This document shows, piece by piece, positions 41,162-50,931 of a DNA stretch of 64,000 nt. This DNA is from Terribium retamae. GTDB lineage: Bacteria > Pseudomonadota > Alphaproteobacteria > Rhizobiales > Rhizobiaceae. Location of the stretch: assembly GCF_022347545.1 (NCBI RefSeq), contig NZ_JAKREW010000014.1:61041-125040 (forward strand). Reading direction: 5' to 3'. The stretch's first letter is position 1; each line of letters starts with the position of its first letter. The position numbers and the translations under genes are program-made. A model generated the notes under the pieces. It worked only from the letters and a program-made list of their open reading frames with translations, searched no databases and was not told the origin of the DNA.

Positions 41162-41952
41162 CACTCAAGGCACGCGTCATTCCCTGTCTGGATGTAAAAG
41201 ACGGCCGCGTGGTCAAGGGTGTCAATTTTGTCGACCTGGTCGACGCCGGTGATCCCGTGGAGGCCGCTAGGGCTTATGACGCGGCGGGTGCCGACGAGCT
41301 TTGCTTCCTCGATATCACAGCCTCGTCCGACAACCGCGAAACCATCTTCGACGTCGTCGCCCGCACAGCCGAACAGTGCTTCATGCCGTTGACGGTCGGT
41401 GGCGGCGTGCGGCAGCTGGCCGACATTCGCAAGCTTCTGCTGGCAGGGGCCGACAAGGTGTCGATCAACACGACAGCCGTGAAAAACCCGTCCTTTGTGG
41501 CGGAGGCTGCCGACAAGTTCGGCAACCAATGCATCGTCGTTGCCATCGACGCCAAGAAGGTTTCCGCTGCCGGTGAGGCCGACCGCTGGGAGATCTTCAC
41601 GCATGGCGGCCGCGAAAAGACCGGACTTGATGCCGTCGAATTCGCCCGCAAGGTCGTCGATCTCGGCGCCGGCGAGATCCTGCTGACCTCGATGGATCGC
41701 GATGGCACCAAGGCGGGCTATGACATTGCTCTGACGCGGGCTGTCGCAGACGCCGTTCGAGCGCCGGTGATCGCATCCGGTGGCGTCGGCAATCTCGACC
41801 ATATGGTCGCCGGCATCCGCGACGGCCATGCCACCGCCGTGCTTGCAGCGTCTATCTTCCACTTCGGCGCCTATACGATCGCCGAGGCCAAGCAGCATAT
41901 GGCGGCGGCTGGGCTGCCGATGCGACTCGACTCGCTCTCCAAAGGGTCCTAA
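41158..41952 (+). CDS. hisF: Imidazole glycerol phosphate synthase, cyclase subunit
   Basis: A 264-residue TIM barrel partner of HisH that makes imidazole glycerol phosphate and [17 protein letters not shown] at the start carries the catalytic Asp; T-S-M-D-R-D-G-T-K near 180 the second Asp. The start is a TTG at 41158 overlapping the upstream stop. Confidence 0.96.
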   Translation: MTLKARVIPCLDVKDGRVVKGVNFVDLVDAGDPVEAARAYDAAGADELCFLDITASSDNRETIFDVVARTAEQCFMPLTVGGGVRQLADIRKLLLAGADKVSINTTAVKNPSFVAEAADKFGNQCIVVAIDAKKVSAAGEADRWEIFTHGGREKTGLDAVEFARKVVDLGAGEILLTSMDRDGTKAGYDIALTRAVADAVRAPVIASGGVGNLDHMVAGIRDGHATAVLAASIFHFGAYTIAEAKQHMAAAGLPMRLDSLSKGS

Positions 41953-41961
41953 ACGGCTATT

Positions 41962-42288
41962 ATGACTGGCTTTTCGCTGTCCGATCTCGAAGCGACCATT
42001 CGCGAGCGTGCGCATTCCGGCGATCCGGAATCGTGGACGGCCAAGCTTTATGCGCGCGGCATCGACAAGGCCGCGCAGAAGCTCGGCGAAGAAGCCGTCG
42101 AGACCGTCATTGCCGCCGTCAAGGGTGACCGGCAAGGGCTCGTTTCGGAAAGCGCCGATCTTCTTTATCATTGGCTGGTGGTGCTCGGCATCGCCGGCGT
42201 GCCGCTGGACGAAATCCTGGCGGAACTCGAACGCCGGACCGGGCGTTCTGGCATCGCCGAGAAGGCCTCGCGGGACGGGCGCGGCTGA
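41962..42288 (+). CDS. hisE: Phosphoribosyl-ATP diphosphatase
   Basis: A 108-residue all-helical NTP pyrophosphatase-like enzyme, the second step of histidine synthesis. The metal-binding K-L-G-E-E-A-V-E-T and E-S-A-D-L-L-Y-H motifs are intact. It is the stand-alone form (not fused to hisI). Last his gene of the operon; coaA follows. Confidence 0.95.
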   Translation: MTGFSLSDLEATIRERAHSGDPESWTAKLYARGIDKAAQKLGEEAVETVIAAVKGDRQGLVSESADLLYHWLVVLGIAGVPLDEILAELERRTGRSGIAEKASRDGRG

Positions 42289-42311
42289 TGCTGGAAAGGG
42301 CGGGGAACTCG

Positions 42312-43271
42312 ATGGACCAGCTCACGCCGACCGAGAAATACTCTCCCTATCTTTTCTTTTCCGCCGAGGACTGGGCCAAGTTCCGCGCCGACACGCCGCT
42401 GACGCTGGGCAGGGATGAGATCGACAGGCTGCGTTCGCTGAACGACCCGGTCGACCTGGAAGAGGTCACGCGCATCTATCTCTCGATGTCGCGCCTGCTG
42501 TCGGCGCATGTCGAATCCAGCCAGATGCTGTTTCGCCAGCGCCGGGCTTTCTTCAACAAGGCGAGCGTGGTCAAGACGCCTTATATCATCGGCATCGCCG
42601 GTTCGGTGGCGGTCGGCAAGTCGACCACTGCGCGCGTGCTGAAGGAGTTGCTCGCGCGCTGGCCGTCGAGCCCGAAGGTCGATCTGGTGACGACCGATGG
42701 CTTTCTTCTGCCCAACGAGGTGCTGCGCCGCGACCGGCTGATGGAACGCAAGGGTTTTCCCGACAGCTACGATGTCGGCGCACTGCTGCGTTTTCTCTCC
42801 TCGATAAAATCGGGCGAACGCGACGTGCGTGCGCCGCTCTATTCGCACCTGACTTATGACGTGCTGCCCGGCGCGTATGTCACCATCGACCAGCCGGATA
42901 TCCTGATCTTCGAAGGCATCAACGTGCTGCAGCCCGGCAAGCTGCCGATGGACGGTAAGTTCGTGCCTTTCCTGTCGGATTTCTTCGATTTCTCGATCTA
43001 CATCGATGCCGACGAAGAGCTGATCCACGAATGGTACATCGCCCGCTTCATGCGGCTGCGCGAGACGGCCTTCCGAAACCCGGAATCCTTCTTCCATCGT
43101 TATTCGCAGCTGTCGGAAACGGCGGCCCGTGCCATCGCCGAAGGCTTGTGGGCCAACATCAACCTGAAGAACCTGCGCGAGAACATCCTGCCGACGCGCC
43201 CGCGCGCCGATCTCATCCTGCGCAAGGGCGCCAATCATCTGGTTGAAGAAGTGGCGCTGCGGAAGCTGTAG
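42312..43271 (+). CDS. coaA: Type I pantothenate kinase
   Basis: A 319-residue kinase for the first step of coenzyme A synthesis. The P-loop is G-S-V-A-V-G-K-S-T near 96; D-G-F-L-L-P and R-K-G-F-P-D-S-Y-D segments follow as in E. coli CoaA. I prefer the ATG at 42312 (GGGGA 5 nt upstream, giving [13 protein letters not shown] as in relatives); an ATG at 42288 overlapping the hisE stop would add eight residues. Confidence 0.96.
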   Translation: MDQLTPTEKYSPYLFFSAEDWAKFRADTPLTLGRDEIDRLRSLNDPVDLEEVTRIYLSMSRLLSAHVESSQMLFRQRRAFFNKASVVKTPYIIGIAGSVAVGKSTTARVLKELLARWPSSPKVDLVTTDGFLLPNEVLRRDRLMERKGFPDSYDVGALLRFLSSIKSGERDVRAPLYSHLTYDVLPGAYVTIDQPDILIFEGINVLQPGKLPMDGKFVPFLSDFFDFSIYIDADEELIHEWYIARFMRLRETAFRNPESFFHRYSQLSETAARAIAEGLWANINLKNLRENILPTRPRADLILRKGANHLVEEVALRKL

Positions 43272-43335
43272 GGCTGAGTGGCCGTTCCTTAAGAAGTTTC
43301 TGTCAACAAAGCCAAGGACAACCGTCTCCGGCGCC

Positions 43336-44562
43336 ATGCAGCAACTTCAGCAAATGTCTCTCATTTACCGACTGGTTCTCTACGCCTCCCTGGCGCTTGC
43401 GGTCCTGGTCGTTACGTCGATGACGATGGGGTTTCTCAAGCCGAGCGTTGATCTGTCGATAGCCGATAAGGATTTTGCGAATTATTGGATCGCAGGGCGC
43501 TTGATCCAAGACGGCAAGGTGCTTGATCTCTTTGGACCGCACCCTGCTTATTTTGCTCATTTGAAGGCAGCGTTCGGCCCGGAATTCCAGTGGCACAACT
43601 GGAGCTATCCTCCCCATTACCTGCTGTTGATCTGGCCGCTTGGCCTGTTCGACTACAAGAGCGCCGCGCTGCTGTTCCTTGGCAGCACTGCTGTTGCGTT
43701 CGTTGTCGCCTATCGGGCCTTTATCGGCGAGCGCAGCCTTTTGGCTTGGGTGGCCGTCTTTCCTCTGCTCATCCTCAACTTTTGGTGCGTGCAAAACGGC
43801 TATCTGAGCAGCGCCCTGGCGCTGGGCGCTCTCGCTCTTCGCGACAAACGGCCGATCGTTGCCGGCGTTTTGCTCGCCATGCTGACGATCAAACCGCAAT
43901 TGGGGATTTTGTTTCCGTTTCTCCTGATCGCCGAACGACGTTGGCTGATGATCATCAGCACCGTGGCGGCAACCGTAGCATTTTTCGCTGTTTCTGCTGC
44001 TGTCTTCGGGATTGAGGCGTGGCGGGGATATCTGAGCGAAGTATTGCCCTACCAAACCAGCGTCATGACCAATCTGGGCGGCCTGTTCCTCGATATGCTG
44101 CCGTCCTCTTATGGGGCACTCCGCAATATCGGCGCGGGAGCCAGCCTCGCTTTGGCGGTGCACTGGCTGATCGCTTTGCCGACGGCCACGATATCCATCT
44201 GGGCACTGTTTCGTGTTGCGGATGCGAGAGATCGCGCTGCCATTCTGCTGATCGCGACATTCATCGTTACACCCTATGCGCTGAATTACGACCTGGCCAG
44301 TTTCGAGGCGGCCGTAGCCTTGCTTGCCATGAAGGACGCAAGGACTGAGCCCAGCCACTGGATTCGCAAATTCCTCTTTTCACTGGCGATGTTACTGCCC
44401 GTGCTTATGATGTTTCTCGGTCTCGTCAAAATTACAATCGCCCCGCCAGTGATGCTGGCGATCTGGTGGGTTGCGCTGAAACAGGCCGGATTTGCTTTCC
44501 GCAATGGCAACAGCAGTGTCGAGAAGAGACGATCCATTCACTCTGTATCGACAGCGGGATAG
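43336..44562 (+). CDS. GT87/DUF2029-type polytopic membrane glycosyltransferase-like protein
   Basis: A 408-residue protein with about nine to ten membrane helices. Between TM1 and TM2 is A-D-K-D-F-A-N-Y-W-I-A-G-R-L, where the family keeps an acidic residue, and later W-S-Y-P-P-H-Y-L-L-L-I-W-P and L-T-I-K-P-Q-L-G-I-L are typical of GT87 (DUF2029), polyprenol-phosphate-sugar-dependent transferases. Substrate unknown. Its 5' part is richer in A/T than the neighbours. It follows coaA by 64 bp and its 3' end overlaps the convergent alkB by 25 bp. Confidence 0.8.
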   Translation: MQQLQQMSLIYRLVLYASLALAVLVVTSMTMGFLKPSVDLSIADKDFANYWIAGRLIQDGKVLDLFGPHPAYFAHLKAAFGPEFQWHNWSYPPHYLLLIWPLGLFDYKSAALLFLGSTAVAFVVAYRAFIGERSLLAWVAVFPLLILNFWCVQNGYLSSALALGALALRDKRPIVAGVLLAMLTIKPQLGILFPFLLIAERRWLMIISTVAATVAFFAVSAAVFGIEAWRGYLSEVLPYQTSVMTNLGGLFLDMLPSSYGALRNIGAGASLALAVHWLIALPTATISIWALFRVADARDRAAILLIATFIVTPYALNYDLASFEAAVALLAMKDARTEPSHWIRKFLFSLAMLLPVLMMFLGLVKITIAPPVMLAIWWVALKQAGFAFRNGNSSVEKRRSIHSVSTAG

Positions 44563-45191
44563 TGCGGCTCGGCGGCGGCTGGCTTTGTCACCCTTCGCAG
44601 CGTCAGGTTGATCCGCCCCCCGTTCTTCAAGAGCGCTGAAGTCATCGGATAGATGCGGTCGACGCCGTGGAATGCGAGACGGCCGTCACCGCCCAACACC
44701 ACGACATCGCCTGATTTCAGCCTGAACGAAACCGTCTTGCCGTCGCGCACCGTCTGCCCGACCCTGAACAGGCATTCGTCGCCAAGCGAGACCGATACGA
44801 CCGGTGCCGCGAATTCCTGCTCGTCGCGATCCTGATGCAGGCCCATCTTGGCGTCAGCCGTGTAGAAGTTGATCAGGCAGGCCTCCGGCGGATGCGGATA
44901 ACCCGAGACCTCGCGCCACAGCGAGAGCAGGGTTTCAGGAATCGGCGGCCAAGGCTTCCCGGTCACCGGATGCGTGGCCTGATAGCGATAGCCGCGCTCC
45001 TTGTCGGTGACCCAGCCAAGCGCGCCGCAATTGGTCATGCGCACGCTCATCTCCTTGCCGGTGCGCGGCATGGCAGGCACGTAGAGCGGTGCTTCCTGCA
45101 CAATGGCGCGTATGGCCTCGACCAGGGTTTCCTGGGTCGATCGAGGCAAGTGGCCCGGCATGTGGCGGACGCCTTTGGGCAGAACAAGCAT
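44538..45191 (-). CDS. alkB: AlkB-type alpha-ketoglutarate-dependent dioxygenase
   Basis: A 217-residue Fe(II)/2-oxoglutarate dioxygenase that oxidatively removes methyl lesions (1-meA, 3-meC) from DNA/RNA. The Fe ligands are in L-H-Q-D-R-D-E (H-x-D) and F-H-G-V-D-R; the 2-oxoglutarate-binding arginine pair is in R-I-N-L-T-L-R-R. The substrate-region tyrosines (Y-R-Y-Q-A-T) are near 69. No ada or other alkylation-response gene is adjacent. Confidence 0.93.
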   Translation of the reverse strand: MLVLPKGVRHMPGHLPRSTQETLVEAIRAIVQEAPLYVPAMPRTGKEMSVRMTNCGALGWVTDKERGYRYQATHPVTGKPWPPIPETLLSLWREVSGYPHPPEACLINFYTADAKMGLHQDRDEQEFAAPVVSVSLGDECLFRVGQTVRDGKTVSFRLKSGDVVVLGGDGRLAFHGVDRIYPMTSALLKNGGRINLTLRRVTKPAAAEPHYPAVDTE

Positions 45192-45243
45192 GGAACTTTT
45201 TCCGGGTTCGACTCGCGTTCAAGGGCAATGTAATCCGCAAACG

Positions 45244-45270
45244 AAAAACGGCGACCCGAAAGCCGCCGTC
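45244..45270 (-). terminator. Rho-independent terminator after the LysM/BON gene
   Basis: On the minus strand ACGGCG (45269-45264) pairs with CGCCGT (45253-45248) around a 10-nt loop, followed by TTTT at 45247-45244, 26 bp after the stop codon. Confidence 0.75.
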
Positions 45271-45295
45271 TCGTTGTTTGCCTTATTGCGGCCGA

Positions 45296-45763
45296 TCAGA
45301 GTTCGGGAATGCGCAGGACCTGACCCGGATAGATCTTGTCGGGATGGGTCAGCATCGGCTTGTTGGCCTCGAAGATCACATTGTTCTTGGCGCCCTGGCC
45401 CTTGCCATATTGCGCTTCGGCGATCTTCCAGAGATTGTCGCCCTTTTTCACTGTATAGAACACAGGGGCCTTGGCGGGTGCTGCGGTGGCGGTGTCGGTG
45501 CCGACCTTCAGTTCATCCGCCTGCACTTTCGAAACACCCAGCGTGTTGCCGACAGCAATCACTGCCTTCTCGAAGATCGACTGGTCCTTGACCTCGCCCT
45601 TCAGCACCGCCGTATCGCCCTTGACCTCGACCTGCACGCCATCGGTGCCGAGATTGTGCGAGTCGAGTTCCTTTTTCAGCGTGCCGGCGTCTGGTGCCGC
45701 TTCCTCATCGTCGCCAATGCCGAGCTTCTTGCCGACGCCTTTGACGAAATCGAAAATTCCCAT
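45296..45763 (-). CDS. BON and LysM domain protein (YgaU/Kbp-like)
   Basis: A 155-residue protein. Residues 1-30 (M-G-I-F-D-F-V-K-G-V-G-K-K-L-G) are the family N terminus; a BON domain spans about 40-90 and a LysM domain about 105-153 (Y-T-V-K-K-G-D-N-L-W-K-I-A, ending P-G-Q-V-L-R-I-P). It resembles E. coli Kbp (YgaU), a cytoplasmic K+-binding protein; no signal peptide is present. The ATG at 45763 has GGAGG 8 nt upstream; upstream in-frame starts overlap arfB and are not used. Confidence 0.9.
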   Translation of the reverse strand: MGIFDFVKGVGKKLGIGDDEEAAPDAGTLKKELDSHNLGTDGVQVEVKGDTAVLKGEVKDQSIFEKAVIAVGNTLGVSKVQADELKVGTDTATAAPAKAPVFYTVKKGDNLWKIAEAQYGKGQGAKNNVIFEANKPMLTHPDKIYPGQVLRIPEL

Positions 45764-45848
45764 TTGAGAGGCCTCCATGCCTGTTGAGCGGGAGCGCCAA
45801 CTTTGCATCAGAAAGCCGCTAAGGGAAGTGCCTTCAGGAACTTGGCCC

Positions 45849-46286
45849 TTATTCTTCGCCAACCCTCCCGCGTAGTTTTTTGACTGTCGAGCGCCCGGCC
45901 TTGCTTTTCAGGCGTCGCTCGATTGCACCTTTGCTGGGCTTAGTCTTCTTGCGCGGCGGGGGTGGTGGCTCCGCTGCCTTGGCCACCAATGCCACCAGTC
46001 GGGAACGCGCATCGGCGCGGTTCTGCTCCTGCGTGCGGAAACGGCCCGCCTCGATGACGATGACACCGTCCTTGGTTGCCCGCTGGCCGGCAAAGCGGAT
46101 AACGCGGTCGCGCACGCGCTCGGAAAGCCCCACCGCATTCGCTGCATTGAAGCGCAACTGCACGGCGGTCGCCACCTTGTTGACGTTCTGGCCGCCGGGG
46201 CCGGACGAACGGATGAAACTCTCTTCAAGGTCGTCCGGGTGGATGACCGCCTCTCTGCTCACCGTGATGATATCTTCATTCGCCAT
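45849..46286 (-). CDS. arfB: Peptidyl-tRNA hydrolase ArfB (stalled-ribosome rescue)
   Basis: A 145-residue release-factor-like protein. The catalytic GGQ is at residues 31-33 in S-S-G-P-G-G-Q-N-V-N-K, and the basic C-terminal tail (P-R-K-K-T-K-P-S-K-G...K-K-L-R-G-R) inserts into the mRNA channel. It frees ribosomes stalled on non-stop mRNA. Length is normal for ArfB/YaeJ; the frame is open far upstream but only the ATG at 46286 begins the domain. Confidence 0.95.
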   Translation of the reverse strand: MANEDIITVSREAVIHPDDLEESFIRSSGPGGQNVNKVATAVQLRFNAANAVGLSERVRDRVIRFAGQRATKDGVIVIEAGRFRTQEQNRADARSRLVALVAKAAEPPPPPRKKTKPSKGAIERRLKSKAGRSTVKKLRGRVGEE

Positions 46287-46330
46287 GGTGCAGTGATGGC
46301 GCGCCTGCACCAAAAAGAAAAGGCCCCACC

Positions 46331-46424
46331 TTGGAGCGTTTCCGTACGTGCGGAAACGCTCCAATTTTGTTTTGCGCAATTCCGGACGGAAAACCGTTGC
46401 ACACTTTTCCTGGAATTGCTCGAA
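46331..46424. repeat. Rhizobial palindromic mosaic element, copy 2
   Basis: It starts with a perfect 14-bp hairpin, TTGGAGCGTTTCCG (46331-46344) with its complement at 46351-46364. A TTTTGTTTTGCGCA-type middle follows and it ends GAATTGCTCGAAG. It is the same family as 11811-11910. It lies between arfB and pckA. Confidence 0.75.
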
Positions 46425-46468
46425 GTCGGGCCCTGGAGGCAGAGAACCGATGTAAACTTTGCGGCTGG

Positions 46469-48079
46469 CTATTCCGCCGCTTCCTGTACGCGTGGCGCCG
46501 CGCCGCGCACGGCTGCATCGACGTGGTCTTCGAACTTGCCGAAATTGTCGATGAACATGCCGACCAGCTTGGCAGCCTGGCGGTCGTAGCCAACCTTGTC
46601 GGCCCAGGTCGAGCGCGGGTCGAGAATGGCGCTGTCGACGCCTTCCACCGCTACAGGTACCTCGAAGCCGAAATTCGGATCGGTGCGGAACGAGGCCTTG
46701 TTGAGCGAACCATTGAGCGCGGCGGCGAGCAGCGCACGTGTCGCCTTGATCGGCATGCGGCGGCCGGTGCCATAGGCGCCGCCGGTCCAGCCGGTGTTGA
46801 CCAGCCAGCAATCGACACCGTGCTGGGCGATCAGTTCGCGCAGCAGATTGCCATATTCCGAGGGGTGACGCGGCATGAACGGCGCACCGAAGCAGGTAGA
46901 GAAAGTGGCTTCGGGCTCGGTCACGCCTTTTTCAGTGCCGGCCACCTTGGCCGTGTAGCCGGACAGGAAGTGATACATGGCCTGTGCCGGCGTCAGCTTG
47001 GCGATCGGCGGCATCACACCGAAGGCATCGGCCGTCAGCATGATGATGTTCTTGGGGTGGTTCGCACGGCCGCTGGCGCTGGCATTCGGGATGAAGTTCA
47101 GCGGGTAGGCGCAGCGCGTGTTTTCTGTCAGCCGGCCATCGTCGAAATCCGGCACCCGCTGGTCGTCGAGGATGACGTTCTCCAGCACGGTGCCGAAGCG
47201 CCGGGTGGTTGCGAAGATTTCGGGCTCCGCCTCGGCCGACAGCTTGATGGTCTTGGCGTAGCAGCCTCCTTCGAAGTTGAAGATGCCGTGCGGTCCCCAG
47301 CCATGCTCGTCGTCGCCGATCAGCGTGCGCGACGGATCTGCAGAAAGCGTGGTCTTGCCGGTGCCGGACAGGCCGAAGAACACGGCGGCATCGCCGGCGG
47401 GACCTTCATTGGCCGAGCAATGCATGGGCATCACACTCTGTTCCGGCAGCAGGTAATTCAGCGCTGTGAACACCGACTTCTTCATCTCGCCGGCATAGGA
47501 AGTGCCGCCGATCAGCACGATCATGCGCGTCAGGTCGAGCGCGATCATCGTCTCGGTACGCGAGCCGTGGCGGACAGGATCGGCGCGGAAAGACGGCAGG
47601 TCGATGATGGTCATCTTCGGCAGGAAGCTGGCCAGCGCTTCGGCCTCCGGGCGGATCAGCAGGTTGCGGATGAACAGCGAGTGCCAGGCGAATTCCGTGA
47701 TGACGCGGGTCGGCAGGCTCAGCTCGGTGTCGGCGCCGCCGACGAGATCCTGCACATAAAGATCCTTGTCGGCTGCATGCGCCAGGAAATCGGCAAGCAG
47801 CGTGTCGAACTGCTCGGATGTGATTACCTTGTTGTTGCCCCACCAGACCGAGTTTTCGGTCTTGGCATCGCGCACCACGAACTTGTCCTTGGGCGAGCGG
47901 CCGGTGTGCTGGCCGGTCTCCGCAACCAGTGCGCCGTGGGCGGTCAGCTTCGCCTCGTTGCGGCGCAGTGCTTCCTCGTAGAGTTCGGCGGCGCCGAAAT
48001 TATAGCGCACCGTGCCAGACGTCTTCAGGCCAATCGCCTCGAGTCCGCATGCGGGATTACGCTTGCCGCGTTCCGCCAT
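46469..48079 (-). CDS. pckA: Phosphoenolpyruvate carboxykinase (ATP)
   Basis: A 536-residue ATP-type PEP carboxykinase, converting oxaloacetate to PEP, the entry to gluconeogenesis. The kinase-1a P-loop [10 protein letters not shown] is near residue 230, Mg-binding L-I-G-D-D-E-H-G-W near 252, and R-S-P-K-D-K-F near 55 binds substrate. ATG at 48079 has AAGGAGAA upstream; the frame is open to 48166 but that part lies in the promoter region. In S. meliloti pckA is controlled by the LacI-type PckR; two similar 15-bp sites lie upstream here. Confidence 0.97.
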   Translation of the reverse strand: MAERGKRNPACGLEAIGLKTSGTVRYNFGAAELYEEALRRNEAKLTAHGALVAETGQHTGRSPKDKFVVRDAKTENSVWWGNNKVITSEQFDTLLADFLAHAADKDLYVQDLVGGADTELSLPTRVITEFAWHSLFIRNLLIRPEAEALASFLPKMTIIDLPSFRADPVRHGSRTETMIALDLTRMIVLIGGTSYAGEMKKSVFTALNYLLPEQSVMPMHCSANEGPAGDAAVFFGLSGTGKTTLSADPSRTLIGDDEHGWGPHGIFNFEGGCYAKTIKLSAEAEPEIFATTRRFGTVLENVILDDQRVPDFDDGRLTENTRCAYPLNFIPNASASGRANHPKNIIMLTADAFGVMPPIAKLTPAQAMYHFLSGYTAKVAGTEKGVTEPEATFSTCFGAPFMPRHPSEYGNLLRELIAQHGVDCWLVNTGWTGGAYGTGRRMPIKATRALLAAALNGSLNKASFRTDPNFGFEVPVAVEGVDSAILDPRSTWADKVGYDRQAAKLVGMFIDNFGKFEDHVDAAVRGAAPRVQEAAE

Positions 48080-48179
48080 CGATATTCTCCTTGATTGCCG
48101 TTTCGGTGGTTGCGTCAGGATCGGGCGATCCAAGCCTTGGAAAAAGGCCAAAATCAGAAAAGGCAAACGATATCAAATC

Positions 48180-48194
48180 TTTAATCGATTTAAA
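48180..48194. promoter_or_regulatory. pckA upstream 15-mer, site 1
   Basis: TTTAATCGATTTAAA; its complement differs by one base from site 2 at 48209. AT-rich near-palindromes of this sort suit a LacI-type regulator. They lie about 100-145 bp upstream of pckA, in the shared pckA/chvI region. Confidence 0.5.
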
Positions 48195-48208
48195 AAGTTT
48201 GAAAGATG

Positions 48209-48223
48209 TTTAAATCGTTTAAA
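48209..48223. promoter_or_regulatory. pckA upstream 15-mer, site 2
   Basis: TTTAAATCGTTTAAA, 29 bp from site 1 and in inverted orientation relative to it. The rest of 48080-48431 has no gene; it holds the AT-rich pckA promoter side and a GC-richer chvI side with no motif that I recognise. Confidence 0.5.
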
Positions 48224-48431
48224 AGTGAAAATCTCCAGGTCTTCGCCAAAGGACCGAAAGGGGAGCAGCGTCCCAACCTTGGCGAAGTGATGGCGAAGGA
48301 CTCATTGTGGACATAAGCGCTTAGCCGATGTAGGACGGCTGGCGGCGTGCCACATTTTGTACCCAATTTGTCCTGCACAAGCCCCTTCCCACCTTATGAA
48401 GGGACACCCGCTTATGAGGGAGCCGCTGGAA

Positions 48432-49133
48432 ATGGCGACTATCGCGCTGGTCGATGACGACCGCAACATCCTGACGTCGGTTTCGATTGCCTTGGAATCG
48501 GAAGGATATCGGGTTGAAACCTATACGGACGGCGCATCGGCGCTCGAGGGGCTTGCGGCGCGTCCACCGAACCTTGCCATTCTCGACATCAAGATGCCGC
48601 GCATGGATGGTATGGAGCTGTTGCGACGCCTGCGCCAGAAAACCGATCTGCCGGTCATCTTCCTGACATCCAAGGATGACGAGATCGACGAATTGTTCGG
48701 CCTGAAGATGGGCGCCGACGACTTCATCAAGAAGCCATTCTCGCAACGCCTGCTGGTCGAACGGGTGCGCGCGGTCCTGCGCCGCACCAGCGCTCGCGAG
48801 GCGGCCGCCAAGGCTCCGGCGCAGGCGTCGCGCTCGCTGGAGCGGGGCCAGCTGGTGATGGACCAGGAGCGTCATACCTGCACCTGGAAGGGTGAGCCCG
48901 TCGTGCTCACCGTCACCGAGTTCCTCATCCTGCATTCCCTGGCGCAGCGCCCGGGCGTCGTGAAAAGCCGTGATGCGCTGATGGATTCGGCCTATGATGA
49001 ACAGGTCTATGTCGACGACCGCACCATCGACAGCCACATCAAGCGGCTGCGCAAGAAGTTCAAGGCCGTCGACGACGACTTCGAGATGATCGAAACGCTT
49101 TACGGGGTCGGTTACCGGTTCCGCGAAGCCTGA
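48432..49133 (+). CDS. chvI: Two-component response regulator ChvI
   Basis: A 233-residue OmpR/PhoB-type regulator. The receiver domain begins [10 protein letters not shown] with the phosphoacceptor Asp near 52 in [12 protein letters not shown], followed by the conserved T/S and Lys; the winged-helix DNA-binding domain is at about 130-232 (T-V-T-E-F-L-I-L, then [14 protein letters not shown]). I chose the ATG at 48432; earlier in-frame ATGs (48414, 48396) add non-conserved residues. With ChvG it controls envelope, exopolysaccharide and acid/host responses in rhizobia and Agrobacterium. Confidence 0.95.
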   Translation: MATIALVDDDRNILTSVSIALESEGYRVETYTDGASALEGLAARPPNLAILDIKMPRMDGMELLRRLRQKTDLPVIFLTSKDDEIDELFGLKMGADDFIKKPFSQRLLVERVRAVLRRTSAREAAAKAPAQASRSLERGQLVMDQERHTCTWKGEPVVLTVTEFLILHSLAQRPGVVKSRDALMDSAYDEQVYVDDRTIDSHIKRLRKKFKAVDDDFEMIETLYGVGYRFREA

Positions 49134-49149
49134 GGTTGACCGGGATCCA

Positions 49150-50931
49150 ATGGCGGTAGAAGTGGAGCGGAACAGGCCTGCGGCCGCGCGGCGGTCGTCG
49201 CGATTTCTACCCACAACCTTATCGAGGGTGACGGTGCCGATGCGCCGTTTCCTCGGCCACCATATCTTTTCCAGCCTCACCCGGCGCATCCTGTTCCTCA
49301 ACCTCGCCGGCTTGGCGGTGCTGGTTGTCGGCATCCTCTATCTCAATACCTTCCGGGACGGCCTGATCGACGCCCGCGTCGAAAGCCTGATGACGCAGGG
49401 CGAGATCATCGCCGGCGCCGTCGCGACTTCGGCAACGGTGGAGACGGATGCCATCCGCATCGATCCGGAAAAGCTGCTGGAGCTGCAGGCCGGCGAAAGC
49501 CTGGGGCCTTCCGTCGACCAACTCGACAATCTCGACTTTCCGATCAATCCCGAGCGGGTCGCGCCGCTCCTGCGGCGGCTGATATCGCCGACCCGGACCC
49601 GCGCTCGCATCTACGACCGCGACGCCAATCTGTTGTTGGATTCCAGGCATCTCTATTCCAAGGGCCAGGTCCTGCGTTACGATCTGCCGCCGGTCGACGA
49701 CGATGAACCGAGCTTCGTCGAGCGGGCGCAGAAATTCGTATTCGATATTTTCTCGAACCGTTCCCTGCCGGTTTACAAGGAACAGCCGGGCGGTAATGGC
49801 GCAGCCTTTCCCGAGGTGATGAAAGCGCTGACGGGCGGCCCTTCGACATTTGTCCGGATCAGCGAGAAGGGCGAGCAGATCGTTTCGGTTGCGGTTCCGA
49901 TCCAGCGGCCCCGCGCGGTGCTCGGCGTGCTCATGCTGTCCACGGAAGGCGGAGACATCGATAAGATCGTCGCCACCGAACGCAAAGCGATCCTGCGCGT
50001 CTTTGGTGTCGCCGCGCTGGTGACGGCGCTGCTGTCGATGCTGCTTGCCTCCACCATCGCCAATCCGTTGCGTCGTCTCTCCGCGGCAGCGGTGCGCGTG
50101 CGCCGCTCGATCAAGAACCGGGAGGAGATCCCGGACTTTTCCGATCGCCAGGACGAGATTGGCAATCTGTCGATCGCGGTACGCGACATGACCAATGCAC
50201 TTTATGCCCGCATCGAGGCCATCGAAAGCTTCGCTGCCGACGTTTCGCATGAACTGAAGAACCCGCTGACCTCGTTGCGCAGTGCCGTCGAAACCTTGCC
50301 GCTGGCCAAGAACGAAGCATCGCGCAACCGGTTGATGGAAGTGATCCAGCATGACGTGAAGCGGCTCGATCGCCTCATCACCGACATCTCGGACGCGTCG
50401 CGCCTCGACGCCGAGCTGGCGCGCGACGATGCCGCCAGGGTCGACTTCAAGCAATTCGTTTCCGATCTCGTCAGCGTGTCGCGCGAAGCCTCGCATCACA
50501 AGAAGTCGGTCGAGATCGACCTCAAGGTCGCCAAGCTGCCGCAGGGCGTCAAAGGCTATTTCGTGCAAGGGCACGACCTGCGTCTCGGCCAGGTCATCAC
50601 CAACCTGATTGAAAATGCCCGTTCGTTCGTGCCTGACGGCCATGGCCAGATCACCCTGTCGCTGGCGCGCTCCGGCAAATTCAACATCCTGACCGTGGAC
50701 GACAACGGTCCGGGCATCCGCGCCGAGAATATCGAGCGCATCTTCGAGCGCTTCTATACGGACAGGCCGGCCAGCGAGGCTTTTGGCCAGAACTCGGGTC
50801 TTGGTCTATCGATCAGCCGGCAGATCGTCGAAGCCCATGGTGGAACGCTGACAGCCGAGAATATTCCAGGCACCAAACCGGGCGAGATCAAGGGCGCTCG
50901 TTTCGTCGTCGCCTTGCCGGCCGAAGGGTGA
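49150..50931 (+). CDS. chvG: Sensor histidine kinase ChvG (ExoS)
   Basis: A 593-residue membrane sensor. TM1 is about 47-67 (ILFLNLAGLAVLVVGILYL), a periplasmic domain of about 210 residues follows, then TM2 (FGVAALVTALLSMLLASTI), a HAMP linker, HisKA with the phospho-His in D-V-S-H-E-L-K-N-P-L, and HATPase motifs N-L-I-E-N-A-R, D-D-N-G-P-G-I and G-L-G-L-S-I. In rhizobia the periplasmic inhibitor ExoR binds this sensor. An alternative start at 49240 would shorten the cytosolic N terminus. It follows chvI by 16 bp. Confidence 0.95.
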   Translation: MAVEVERNRPAAARRSSRFLPTTLSRVTVPMRRFLGHHIFSSLTRRILFLNLAGLAVLVVGILYLNTFRDGLIDARVESLMTQGEIIAGAVATSATVETDAIRIDPEKLLELQAGESLGPSVDQLDNLDFPINPERVAPLLRRLISPTRTRARIYDRDANLLLDSRHLYSKGQVLRYDLPPVDDDEPSFVERAQKFVFDIFSNRSLPVYKEQPGGNGAAFPEVMKALTGGPSTFVRISEKGEQIVSVAVPIQRPRAVLGVLMLSTEGGDIDKIVATERKAILRVFGVAALVTALLSMLLASTIANPLRRLSAAAVRVRRSIKNREEIPDFSDRQDEIGNLSIAVRDMTNALYARIEAIESFAADVSHELKNPLTSLRSAVETLPLAKNEASRNRLMEVIQHDVKRLDRLITDISDASRLDAELARDDAARVDFKQFVSDLVSVSREASHHKKSVEIDLKVAKLPQGVKGYFVQGHDLRLGQVITNLIENARSFVPDGHGQITLSLARSGKFNILTVDDNGPGIRAENIERIFERFYTDRPASEAFGQNSGLGLSISRQIVEAHGGTLTAENIPGTKPGEIKGARFVVALPAEG

